Below are positions 13,907 to 24,742 of a stretch of DNA of 64,000 nt, one piece after another. Every line of letters begins with the position of its first letter. Position 1 is the stretch's first letter. The stretch lies in assembly GCF_001949145.1 (NCBI RefSeq), contig NW_019091598.1:154458-218457 (forward strand), given 5' to 3'. Position numbers and translations under genes: made by a program. The notes beneath the pieces were generated by a model. It did no database searches, had not been told where the DNA came from, and saw only the letters and a list, made by a program, of their open reading frames with translations. Source of the DNA: Acanthaster planci (taxonomy: Eukaryota; Echinodermata; Asteroidea; Valvatida; Acanthasteridae).

Positions 13907-14265
13907 GGGATGCATTGGTGGTAATAAGAGGTGTGTTGCCTCTGTTAGAGGGGCGTGTCCTCCCGCTTGGACACCGTGGGGTTGACAAATGATGCAACCA
14001 ACTTGACGAGAATCTACCTGCGGCAGAGGCCAAACAGGGGTGCATCAAGATTGAATGTCTTCACCGGCGACGCCGGAACAATTTTCATGGGGGGGGGGAC
14101 ATCAGCCCGCACCACTGTCTCTGCTCTCAGGCTCTGGGCTGAGGCCAAAGAGGAGTGCATCAAGATGGGAAGTGTCTTGGTCATGCCACAGTCTCAGGAG
14201 GAAACTCATTTCCTTCAGGGGAACGTATACCACTGGTTTTAGATCAACTGTGATATCTATATTAA
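13907..14265 (+). pseudogene. C-type lectin exon 1 relic (unit 1)
   Basis: 13907-14040 matches the N-terminal half of the cluster's lectins (RCVASVRGACPPAW, then frameshifted and stopped after GACACCGTGGGGTTG). A first copy of the helix region (GGCAGAGGCCAAACAGGGG..) ends near 14065. After about 70 unrelated bases with a G10 run, a second, better copy begins near 14128 (LWAEAKEECIKMGSVLVMPQSQEET) and ends HWF-stop-INC, where the Trp of FWINC has become TAG (14240-14242). No second exon was found downstream. This is a composite, internally duplicated dead copy. Confidence 0.75.
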
Positions 14266-15275
14266 GTATCACTTGGGGAGTACTGTTACATCTAACAAAA
14301 CATGCACAAGAATGTGTAAAGCTTTATCGTCTGTTCGATCAACTGCATAAATCGTTAATCAATGCGGGGAACTTCTAGCAGTGGTTTTGAGTTTATAACT
14401 GCAAAGGTCTTCGGGGTTAGTTGAAATTACATGCTTGTTCGTTCTTCAGTTCACCTTAAACCAATTAAATCATTACGAAAAATTCCGGTCTTTAGGAGTT
14501 AAAACTAAGTTCAAACTAAATAACTTGATTCAAACATTGCAAACGCAATGACTGCTTGGTATAATTGAAATACAGACACAAACGGTTATTTTATTCTCAT
14601 ACAATACATATTTCAGTTTTTTTAGTTTGATATATTTAGAGGAAAAATGTTCAGGAAAATCTCATTCTCTATGATCACAAAAAGAAACCAAACTAAGGGT
14701 AGGCTAGGTAATTCGTGAACCGTTACAGCCCAGTTACATCCCAGTTCACGAATTATGTTGGTGAAATGAAGTGAAAACCGACTTAGAATTGTGGCTTGAA
14801 TGAGAGAGCACCATGTACGCGGTACGCTGTCCACGTAGACATTCAGCGAAGGCTTTTGTTGGGCCTATTTTCCATAGAAAGTTATAAAATAGCTCTTTAA
14901 AACGGGTCATCATTTGAGTGTAAAGGGTTCCAAATCAAGCTCCTTACCAAAATTCCACACGGTAACTTGTTATTACAATTGTCAACACTATACACTGTAC
15001 AATCACATCTGTTGCACGGAATAATTGTTTTTACATAGTCTAGTCGGTTGACGTGGATGAAACTTGCATACATGTGTGACTCCGTTTGGATTTCAGTGAA
15101 GAGAGTGATATAATCCACGTAATACTGACTGATTGAGTTACAAACTTTGTATGTTGATGAGTGGAACTGGGGTTGTGCAACCAGGCGAAGTGTTAGCAAT
15201 AAAACCAAGAAAAGCCAGTTTTGCAGAGCTAGTAAGATGAATGGACAACATCGAATTCATCATCTCGCAGCTCAA

Positions 15276-15490
15276 CACTGCAAAAACTATGGTGTTAAAT
15301 TTAACACCACCGGTGTTATCAGAAGAGTACACCAACACACAATGGTGTTTAACTTTTAGTTCTATTTGGGGTTACCTTTAACACCCTCCAGTGCATTGTA
15401 ACACTTATAGGTGTGTAATGTAACACCCTATGGTGTGGTCATCTGATAACACCAAAAAGTGTTGATTTTAACACCACACTTTTTGCAGTG
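15276..15490. mobile_element. MITE with CACTGCAAAAA termini and GGTGTTA subrepeats
   Basis: A 215 bp element. The left terminus CACTGCAAAAACTATGGTGT and the right terminus read on the other strand (CACTGCAAAAAGTGTGGTGT) form inverted repeats of about 58 bp, both continuing into GGTGTTATCAGA. The interior holds further GGTGT/ACACC words. No coding capacity and no certain target-site duplication. Confidence 0.75.
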
Positions 15491-16197
15491 AAAGTATTTG
15501 TACGAATGGACTCTTCTTTCCCGTTGCTTTCAGATCAATAGTTGTGGGAAGGACGTAGTTTTGGTGGTAGAATACACTCGGAACTGTCGAGTCGTGCATG
15601 AGTTGGGCTCGGCTCTGCTTCGCCCATTCTTCGCATCTACAATCCTCGTCCATTTTCTTCGACACAGCCTACAGTATAGTACACGGATCAATCGACGGCA
15701 TACAAACGACTTTGCCTCGAGAAGCGGCCAAGATTACTTGGTCAGTCTGATGAGGCTTTGTGCTCGTAAATATTTATCCACTTTGGAATCTGAATCAACA
15801 GCCTCGCCTAGAATCCGCTACATTGTCCCATATATATTGTTTATAAAACTGACGTTTTCCCAAGTTGGTAATTGGATGGTCGACCATCCGCAAATTGACG
15901 AGGCAATTAACTAACAAATTATTACTTGGCATTGGCAACAAGTTTAACATTCATGTATTAATGTGTTTATGAGAAGGAAACCGCGGCTACCAATTTATTT
16001 GGTGCGAGTGTATCCGTCACTGCAGTTCGGTGCAATTAGCAAAAATGAATCGATGCTGACGAGACCACTATATGTAAAATGCATCTTTTCACGTCCTTTG
16101 GGGAAGAATTGATTACAAGGCCAATAAAAGAGACTGATGCAAAATACGTGGAACTTGTATTTTTGGACTATATTTTAGCCAGTCGAATCTTCGGAAA

Positions 16198-17641
16198 ATG
16201 ATGATACAGGAACATTTTAGCGTTAGTGTGATGAGTTTTTGTCTTATCAGTTTCACTCAGAGTAGTGAAAGGTGCGTAAGCACAGTTGGAGTGAAGTGTC
16301 CTCCTGCTTGGAGCCAGTTGGGTGACAAATGCTATCGAAAATTCAGCGAGAATCTACCCTGGGCAGAGGCCAAAGAGGAGTGCATCAAGATGGGAAGTGT
16401 CTTGGTCATGCCACAGTCTCAGGAGGAAACTGAGTTCCTTCGGAAGAACGTGTTTCACTAGTTTTGGATCAACTGTAATGACATTGAAGTCAGAGGTATG
16501 TCAAAGTCTGGTCCTGTTTCCATTTTCCACTTGTTTACATTAATACGTTGTCGATAGAAACAGCTACTCTGCCATGTCCCTGCCTTGTGGATCATCTTCA
16601 ATGATCATAATTCAAAACGAAGAACCCATAGCACTGGTTATAGTTCAGTTGCAATGATCTTTAACTTCGGTGAAAGTCACATACTTTGCTCGTTTATCAT
16701 TTCAGCTTGAAGCCAACTTCTGCAACTCATGCCTTGACACTAAGTTCCCGAAATCATTCTTAAGAAAAAAAAACACTAAATAATATGTATATTTTTTATG
16801 AAGAAATCGAGAACGTGAGGTTTTTTGTTGTAAAAATATATATAAAATACAAGCATTATATAGATAAAATTTTAAATAAATTGAATGATACAGATAAAAT
16901 TTTAAATAAATTGAATGACATTTGACTTGAAAAGCCAAAGTTGTCCTCTTCTGATGCAATGTATTCAATTGTTTTTCTTTCCAATTTATTTGGTGCAATT
17001 TTAGATTGACTAGCAAAGGCTTTTTATTCTAGACTTGGAAATAGTTTTTGCTAAAAAGTTCCCAGCAAAGTCTAAGTACATGTAATCGTGCATTTGTGTA
17101 AATAAGCGAATAGTCAGCTTTCATACACCCTCTACAAGTGGTAGAAACATTTTTTCTCATAAAAAAACAATCGATCACCCAACCCAGTTCAAGACTAACC
17201 CTACTGAAATTGGCTTACATGTGATTACACCGTTTATACAGTACACCATACTGTAAATAATACCTGAATGTACTAGATGTCCAATGTCCTGCTTAAATAT
17301 ATAGACTGTTATGAAATAACTCTTGAGAAAGTGTTGTGCCATGCGTATTTAAAAATGGGTGTCTCTTTTTCTAATCTTGTTCCCTGCCGTTGTGGAGAGA
17401 CTAATTTTAAAAAAATGTCTTGCTAACATGTTTTTAATGTTTTCTGTGCATGGTAGGCTCTTGGAAGTGTAAGGATGGTTCTGCAAATGTGGAATATACA
17501 AATTGGGGAGTAAATCAACCCAGTAATGGAAAGGGAGAAAACTGTGCAGTGGTCACTGATATCGGTGCCTGGAATGATGTTAAATGTGAGAACCGTTCAC
17601 CTGTTATCTGCGAACGACCTGAGCCAATGCTGCACTTTTAG
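16198..17641 (+). pseudogene. secreted C-type lectin, unit 2, nonsense at Trp88
   Basis: Exons 16198-16495 and 17457-17641 are joined by GT-AG in phase 1 across a 961 bp intron. They are collinear with the intact unit 3, and the 298+185 nt exon lengths are unchanged. The product would be 160 residues: signal peptide about 1-22, then one C-type lectin domain with C34-PPAW, W55, C62 and WND near 138-140. Codon 88 (TGG in unit 3) is TAG at 16459-16461, so translation stops before exon 2. The polyadenylation signal of unit 3 (AATAAA) reads AATGAG here (17693-17698). Exon 2 remains open, so death looks recent. A polymorphic or sequencing-error stop is the main alternative, but the lost AATAAA argues against it. 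Confidence 0.85.
16859..16919. repeat. two tandem copies of a 30 bp AT-rich unit
   Basis: In the unit 2 intron, the word AGATAAAATTTTAAATAAAT occurs twice in direct tandem, each followed by TGAATGA. No function is suggested. Confidence 0.7.
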
Positions 17642-17937
17642 ACTAAAAGATCTGAATGACACTTGTTGACAATGAAAGTAACTTGTTTTTGAAATGAGAT
17701 ATGCGCCCCACAAGAATAGCAGAACGCACGACGAAGCCACACCCACTCTCGCGTCAACAGTAGTCTCTCGTCCAGTCCGTGATGATGCCATCATACCTAG
17801 CGAGGCTACTCCTTGGCTGTAACTCCCAATCGATTCACGATTGCTCATGACGCAGCAAGTTATCTGCGTTCCGCGTGATTGTTCCTTTTCTGATGTGGAC
17901 ACGGTGGATTTGGCACGTCGTGGTGAAATCAGTCAAT

Positions 17938-18105
17938 ACGGTTGTTTCAAAGTAGTGCGCCTCCAAAAGTTTGCAACGCGTTGATTAATCACAGTGCGCG
18001 CAATCTGTCGACCTAATGCGCGTTTGGAAAAGGTCGACAGATTTCGCGCACTGTTGTTAGTCAACGCGTTGCAAACTCTTTGTTGCGCACTTTGTGAATC
18101 GCCCG
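17938..18105. mobile_element. foldback MITE (60 bp arms), copy 1
   Basis: Arms 17955-18014 and 18031-18090 are inverted copies of about 60 bp with few mismatches, sharing GTTTGCAACGCGTTGA and CAATCTGTCGACCT, with a 16 bp spacer. The outer right end TGTGAATCGCCCG matches the second copy at 47641-47807. The duplicated locus near 22040-22070 lacks it, giving a natural empty site. No coding capacity; it would form a strong hairpin as single strand. Confidence 0.8.
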
Positions 18106-19349
18106 TCTTATAGGTGCAATAATATCAACTTATTTTTGGCTTGATCGCGTTTCAATTGTGTCACATTTGAAAGAATGCTTTAAAAATAAGCAAAAATTTC
18201 CTTTTACATTTGCGAGGACGATAAACCTTATACAGTGTACATCTGACTTCGGCTCGAGCTAATAAATCATTTCCTGGAAAATGATAATGAAACAAAGTTT
18301 TACAAATAATAAAGTTTACTTAATATTCAACAGCTAGATTCTGAATGTAAGATATGCTGCTTGTAATCTTTATCGAGCATTCGTAGGAAAACTAAAATCG
18401 GTAGGGGGAAAATTTTGAACTATTTGGAACTTTTTTGCAATTGAGACGTCGTCATGTGATGTTGTGCTTTCTGATAATTAATTTATTTTGAAATTTCATA
18501 AATGTTTCATGTGTAAACTGTACATACCCAATACATCTCCCAGGTGGGGTTAATAAAAGTAAAATCTGGGTTTAGTAAGAAAGTGTTTAATTTATGGAAA
18601 AACATCACAATCCGAGACAAAATGCTTCTGTCTTTCTTTATATTTTGTTGATTTTTTTCCTCAAGGTATGTACTTGTTTTAAAATTCTAATCCAGTTTAG
18701 TAGTGTTTCCTTGCCTTAAATCAGAGTACGTGTAACTCATTTTGAACATTTTAGTCTTTGTAGGTGTGCCGAAATTTCTCGTGAGATCCCTTTTCGATGG
18801 TAGAGATATTTGTGCCGTCCAGAGGAGGGAAAAGACTGTCAGTACAAAAGCAAACGCATAACCACAACGCGTTGACACGGTTTTACATAGGCCTATCTGT
18901 CAAACAAAAAAGTAATAAACAACCCTACTTGATACTCTGTAAAATGACCTTCGTAAAAAGTACAAGGGAGCAAATGTACACATTGAGGTGAGAATTATCA
19001 CCGACGAAGGGTGACATTTCTGTACATTTTGGCCAGCCACAGTAAGCGATAACGTTCGGTAAACTCTGGAATCCGTCTGAAATTCTGCTAACCGCTTGTT
19101 TGACTTCTTGGATGGAGATAACTCATCGAGATAAAGAAGAATGGAACCTCAGAAACCTCTTTTCTCACACAAAAGGTCTCCTTGTTTTGGATAGTGTGGA
19201 TAATAATTTGTAGAAAACAATTTACCTGAGATTGTAATGTAGAGTCAGATTTGGCTCTAGTCATGTAAGTTATTATTGGCGAGGGTGTAACTGATCATAA
19301 ATCTTTGATGACTGAAGTGAATAGTCGAAACGCTCTTTGTACATGTCAG
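18106..19349. other. 3' flank of lectin unit 2, no gene seen
   Basis: The sequence up to about 19165 is collinear with the flank of unit 3 (22080-23125). 19166-19349 is unassigned. No open frame with coding character was found. Confidence 0.5.
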
Positions 19350-19528
19350 GTTCAGGTGAGTATCAAGACCGAATTGCAGATTTAAACTTTAGAAACAGAG
19401 AGAAATTCAACCCAGAAATGGGAAGGCAGAAGAATTCACTGTAACAGCTGATAGAGGCGACCGGAATTCTCTCCAATAGGCAGAACTTACTCCTGGTATC
19501 AGTGAACAACTTTCGCCAATGCTGCACT
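19350..19528 (+). pseudogene. C-type lectin exon 2 relic
   Basis: It follows an acceptor-like CATGTCAG and is about 60-70% alike by eye to lectin exon 2 over its whole length: GTTCAGG.GAGTATCAAG at the start, ATTCAACCCAGAAATGGGAA in the middle, and GCCAATGCTGCAC at the end, the last identical to the terminal codons of units 2 and 3. Frameshifts and stops abolish coding; the WND region is unrecognisable. No matching exon 1 was found nearby, so it is an old fragment between the two segmental blocks. Confidence 0.6.
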
Positions 19529-20064
19529 ATCAAATGGCAGTTGCTAAGATTTCAACCATAAAATGTAACGCAAAAGCTTCTTGCCTTGAAGGTCGCCTAG
19601 ACGATTGCAAGTTGACAAGAATGTTCGCGATATTCCACTCGTCTCCCCTGCAGTCTCAAAGTTTCTGTTTCTGCAACCAGCACATCAATTAATTCCTTGA
19701 CACAAATTGGCCAGCAGATATAATTTCTTTGATTTTTTAATTTTGACATGAACTTTTTTAATAAGTGATATGTTAAACTTGCTTATGTGGATTGATTTGT
19801 AAATTGTAAATTATTAAAATAATTTTAATTTTATTTAGCTCATACTCCATGGTTTCGGCTTTCATTCATTCAGTGTTCGTTTCCCAACATTTTGTCTGTT
19901 TGGTTGTAATCCAACACTGGAAAATTAACGGTAATGAAGTTTAGTCGAAACTCGGCCATTCATCTCTAAATTAAAGTGCTTGCACTGAATCCGCAAGATC
20001 GTGTCATGTGTTTGTGTATGAAACTGAGGTTTTTCCAACGTTGGTACCCGTGATTATCTGCAAG
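19529..20064. other. intergenic, AT-rich, nothing recognised
   Basis: No coding signal, repeats or splice-linked frames seen between the exon 2 relic and segmental block B. Confidence 0.45.
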
Positions 20065-20437
20065 TTAAGGACGAGGCAATTAACCAATGAAATACGTGTG
20101 TATCGTGTGAATTACAGCGATATTGCGTGTGAAAAGACCAAATTATGACTTGACACCAAGTCTAACAATCAGTAATTAATAATTCGCCCATGAAGGGAAA
20201 CCAGGACTATACATTGAGTGAGTTTATCAGCCAATACACTGATCACGGTACATTAAGCAATGAAGTGATACTGAAAAGGCCACTACATCATTCTTACGTT
20301 TTCTGAGGAAGAATCAATTACAAGGCCATCAAATCAACAGACACTGATGCCAAACTGGATACACCACTCGTTGTGCAACTTGTTCTTTTGAGAGAAAGCA
20401 TTCTGAACAACACTTTGGCCAGTCGAATCTTCGGAAA

Positions 20438-21745
20438 ATGATGATACGGGAACATTTTAGCGTTACTCTGATAAGCCTTTGTCTTATCGGGTTCACTCAC
20501 AGTAATGAAAGGTGTGTAAGCACAGTTGGAGTGAAGTGTCCTCCTGCTTGGAGCCAGAGGGGTGACCAATGCTATCGAAAATTCAGCGAGAATCTACCCT
20601 GGGCAAAGGCCAAAGAGGAGTGCATCAAGATGGGAAGTGTCTTGGTCATGCCACAGTCTCAGGAGGAAACTGAGTTCCTTCAGAATAACGTGTACCACTG
20701 GTTTTGGATCAACTGTAATGACATTGAAGTCAATGGTATGTCAAAGTCCGGGCCTGTTTTTCCCCATATTTAATTACAGTTGTTGAGATACATAGTTGAC
20801 GGGAAAAAAACACACAGGCATACTTCATTTACCAGCACGTGTAGAGCGTCCCCGCCTTTGGGATCATCTTTAATGATCTTCATTCAAAACGAAGAACCGG
20901 TATCACTGGTTTTCAAGTGCAATGTATGGAGGACGAAAAGTGGCCATTGCTTTTCTGCTGTCAGATGAGCAGATTTTTTACGTCTTTATCATGCATTTTT
21001 CGACTTTTCTGCTAGCTGAAAAGCGGAATAAACATTTAGTTGTATTAATGTGGAGGACGAAAAGGGTCCATCTGCTTTTCCGCTATCAAAATGGTAGAAA
21101 AGCAGATTTTATGTTTTTGTAACATGCAATTTTCAACTGTTCTACTTTTTTGCCACCTCAGAAAGCAAGACGAACATTGTTTGGTTATTCATTTTTTCTA
21201 TTTTTCTGCTCTTCTACCTAACAAATAGGGTTTGTTAAAAAAAGTTACCAACAAAACTAAGCGACTTTTTTGTGAATATACAAGTGACAAGCTTCCACGC
21301 ACCCTTTAGAAGTGGAAAAAAAATTGTTTCTCATCAAAACAAGCCAACCAATCGTTTATACGGTACGCCTTACCGTATTCTTATATACTAGATGTCCACT
21401 GTCCTGCTTTAATACAAAGACCTTTATGACATTTTGTAGTACCATGCATGTTTAAACTTGAGTATCTGTTTTACCAGATCTTGTTCCTGACCCTTATGGA
21501 GGGGATAATTAGGCATTATTTTCTTGCTAACAAGTTTTTAACGTTCTCTGTGCATGGCAGGTTGGTGGAAGTGTCAGGATAGTACTGCAAATGTGGAATA
21601 TACAAATTGGGGAGTAAATCAACCCAGTAATGGAAAGGGAGAAAACTGTGCAGTGGTTACTGATATCGGTGTCTGGAATGATGTTAAATGTGAGAATCGT
21701 TCTCCTGTTATCTGCAAACGACCTGCGCCAATGCTGCACTTTTAG
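20438..21745 (+). CDS. secreted single-domain C-type lectin, unit 3 (intact)
   Basis: Exons 20438-20735 and 21561-21745 are joined in phase 1 (AATG|GTATGT ... GCAG|GTTGG), giving 160 residues. ATG 20438 is followed by a hydrophobic signal (FSVTLISLCLIGFTHS, about 1-22). The mature protein is one long-form C-type lectin domain: C34-PPAW, C45, W55, C62, FWINC (89-93), C129, WND (138-140), C143, C151. The calcium/sugar triplet is Q120-P-S122, not EPN or QPD, with E127 kept, so sugar binding is uncertain. Three non-canonical cysteines (C26, C93, C104) are family features; C93-C104 may pair and C26 may link subunits (inference). Probable role: secreted recognition protein in innate immunity or coelomic fluid. 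The gene lies in a tandem cluster. Confidence 0.9.
20927..21180 (+). repeat. two tandem ~125 bp units in lectin unit 3 intron
   Basis: TGGAGGACGAAAAG starts each copy (about 20927 and 21051), followed by CTGCTTTTCYGCTRTC, AGCAGATTTT and a shared ACATTTAG/ACATTGTT ending. The copies are diverged. They are absent from the unit 2 intron, so they arose or inserted after the segmental duplication. Confidence 0.6.
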
Positions 21746-21796
21746 ACTAAAAGATCTGAATGACACTTGTTGACAATGAAAGTAACTTGTTTTTTA

Positions 21797-21802
21797 AATA
21801 AA
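21797..21802 (+). promoter_or_regulatory. polyadenylation signal of lectin unit 3
   Basis: AATAAA 52 bases after the TAG stop at 21743-21745. The aligned position in unit 2 is AATGAG. Confidence 0.7.
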
Positions 21803-24102
21803 ATATGCGCCCCACAAGAATAGCAGAACGCACAACGAAGCCACACCCACTCTCGCGTCAACAGTAGTCTCTCGTCCAGTCCGTGATGATGCCGCCATAC
21901 CTAGCGAGGCAACGGTACTCCTTGGCTGTAATGCCCAGTCTCACCACGATAGCTCTTGGCGAAGCAATTTGTCTGCTTTCCGCACGATTCGTCTTTTCTC
22001 GGTGCGGATACGGTGGATCTCGCACGTCGTGGTGAAATCGATCCATTTTGGTTGCTATGGTATAACAACTTGTTTTTGGATTGATTATTACGTTTTGCAT
22101 ACGTCGCATTCGATAGTATGCTTTAAAATTAAGCGAAATTGCTTTCCAGATTTGCGGTGACGATAAACCTTGCTTATTTCACTTCGTCTCGAGTTATATA
22201 TCATTTCCTTGAAAACGACAAGCAAAAACAATCCGCCTTAATATTTAAAAACTGCATCTGTGTTTAAAAGATTTTTAGTGTCGGCTATAATGCTTGTAAT
22301 CTATATTCAGCATTCTTCTCAAAAATAAATGCGGTATCGATAGCAATTCGTATTATTTGGAAGTGTTTTGTAAATGCTACACCGTCACGTGAGGTTGTGA
22401 ATTCTGATAATTATTTCAATTTTATGAAATTCTCTGAAATGAAACTATACGTACCCAGTACATTTGCTAGGTAGGGTTAAAAATGGTAAAATTGAGGTTT
22501 ATTTGGTGTTAAAGCTGTGATTGTGTTGAAAAAAACTGAGTAATGCATAAATTTGCCTCACTTTCTCAGACAAGTACTGCTGTGTCCCCTGATAACTTGT
22601 TGTATTTGTTTCTCAATGTCTGCATAATTTAAATTCTAATCCACTTTGCGAGCGTTTTCTTGCGTTACCAATCATAGTATGCTACCCATTTTCAACACTT
22701 GAGTATTTCTTGGTGTATTGAAACATTTGCTGAGATGCCCTGTCGATGGTAAAAATATTTTGCTAACTATTGGAGGGTAAAATAAAGGCTTGCTATCACT
22801 GGAAAAGCAAATGAATAATCACTTAGCTGTTTACGTACTGTTTAACATATCTGAAGAGCACAAAATAAACAACACTGCTAAATACTATGTGAAAATTTTG
22901 ACCTTGTTAGAAATATAATGGAGCAAATGTACATATTGAGGTACGAATTGACACCGACTAAAGGTTACATTTCTGTAAATATTGCCCAGCCATGTTAACA
23001 TTGATATTAAATTAGACGAGTATTAATATGAAAAAAAATCTGTCAAATGCCCGTTGAACCTCTCAGGTGGACATAACTCATCGAGAGCAAGAAGAATAGA
23101 GCGGATGGCTCATTGAAGAAACTGCGTAAGATCGAGTCAAGTTTTTTTTTTTTTTTTTTTTTTTTACTAATACCTAGCCTACTAACTAATACCAGAAGCC
23201 AAAGGAAATCTTAGCCAACAATGTGTAGAAGTGACGTGTGTTGTGTATAATGATTAGTTATAAGGGAATAAATGTGTGCTTGGCCGGCCTTAAAAGTTTG
23301 GCTCGGGCATTAGTCGCGTCCATTCTCATGAGCCGGTATAAAAAGTTACATTAATACCGACCAATTGCACATATTTAGTCCCATTCATAAATACCATTTC
23401 AGTCAGAAAGTCTAAGGAAATCAACATTCGATAAATTTCCAAGGCCAAAAAAAGTCTTGGGTTTCTGGTCACTGCGCGCGTCGCCGTAGACCTGCACGTC
23501 GGCAAAATAAATAATTTTTTTATTTTGCATAAAACGATTTCCCAAAGCCGCCAAACTTACTTGATCGGCAAGAATTCTGTTACCGCGTAATTTTAACGTG
23601 TTTTTGATGGGTGGGGTTAAGTAATATGTACGGTGAAGGAATCCCTCTAGGCGTCCATACATTTCAATCGGGCACTCTTATCAGGGGATGTCATTCGTGT
23701 CGGAATCAGTTGGCTGCGGCTTGATATCATGCATGATTCTATGGGAACTGGTCGTAGATGCTGCCAAATACTCGGGGTAATTTCCTGCAGTAGCCAATTG
23801 ATTCGGACCCAGGCCCACGTCTGTGAACCAGACAAACAAAATGGTGTTACGTCCTGCTTACGTATACAAATTAAAAACGCTTTTAAGCAACAAACCGTGA
23901 GGGGCCAGTCTATTTCAGTGTCGGAGAGGCAGTGGCGGTACATACGCATGCAGTGCAAGCAGCGGCAATGGACATCGCAATATGAAAACCATACATGTAT
24001 GTACGTAACAACTCATGCATTGTCACTTGCCAAGAACAAAGGTAGATTGGAGTGAGAGGAGAATTTATTTTCTGACCTAAATCCTCTCCAGGTATTTTAT
24101 AT

Positions 24103-24350
24103 GCAGCTTGTTTCTTACATGCTAAAACAGAAAACAATGCACACAGTATTTACCTCATGAGAATTTTACTTTCATTTTGACTGTGGAGCTGAACTGTTTT
24201 CAATTATTTTTCATAGGCTCTTTGAGGTGCAACTTGTTTCCTCTAAGCTAAAGCAGAAAACAATGTGCAGAGAATGTAATATACAGCTACGTTACCTCAT
24301 GAGAATTTCACTTAAAACCGGACACTGGAGCTGAACATTTATTTTTCACA
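24103..24350. repeat. two tandem ~125-140 bp units
   Basis: Both copies carry GCTAAARCAGAAAACAATG, TTACCTCATGAGAATTT and GGAGCTGAAC in the same order. Similarity is moderate; no coding sense. Confidence 0.6.
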
Positions 24351-24594
24351 TTTAGTTTTTCCATGGTTGTGCTTCTGTATTTTAACAAGCCCAGTCTTGC
24401 CAAGAATTGAAGCTTCTTGTTTGAGTGAGATGACTGAAACCATTGCCTCTTGTCATTTTCTTGTCATTCAATTTTATTGTCATTTTACTGGAAAATGTGC
24501 AACACGACGACGCTCCACGCATGCAAACCAGTGATAGCACGGGTGCATACAAATTAATTATTAAAGGCGTATGGTAAATATGTTCAACGAAAAT

Positions 24595-24742
24595 ACATGA
24601 CTCGATAGCGAGTCACGAGTCACTAAGCTCAAGTCCAAGTCATCGTGGTCGAATCCGAGACCGACCCATTATCCAATGTGACTCGAGTCGAGTCCGACTC
24701 ATGAAAAATGTGACTCGAGTCCTTGACACGAGTCATACAACA
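24595..24742. repeat. GACTCGAGTC-rich low-complexity patch
   Basis: Many overlapping GAGTC/GACTC words, including the palindrome ACTCGAGT at about 24680 and again at 24712, plus GAGTCACGAGTCAC at the start. It can fold on itself; probably decayed repeat or transposon debris. Confidence 0.5.

Larger units (their letters stand above)
15885..19165 (+). repeat. segmental duplication block A (contains lectin unit 2)
   Basis: This block is collinear with 20065-23125. Shared stretches include GACGAGGCAATTAAC at the start, the lectin exons, the 3' flank (CGCCCCACAAGAATAGCAG), GGAGCAAATGTACA near 18970, and ATAACTCATCGAGA near 19118. The offset falls from 4240 to about 3950 bp through indels, so the copies are old enough for many gaps. 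Block A carries a MITE (17938-18105) that block B lacks. Confidence 0.8.
20065..23125 (+). repeat. segmental duplication block B (contains lectin unit 3)
   Basis: Collinear partner of 15885-19165, from GACGAGGCAATTAACC through the lectin gene to ATAACTCATCGAGA. It keeps the intact lectin and an AATAAA. It lacks the MITE of block A, and its intron carries a different insertion: two tandem copies at 20927-21180. Confidence 0.8.

Noticed and set aside
15498-15914. 138-codon plus-strand frame
   Set aside because: No recognised domain, signal peptide or splice context; it only partly overlaps the start of the segmental duplication and is not kept in the sister copy.
16459-16461. TAG as a recoded or edited codon rather than a null mutation
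   Set aside because: No recoding element is visible, and the same copy has also lost its polyadenylation signal.
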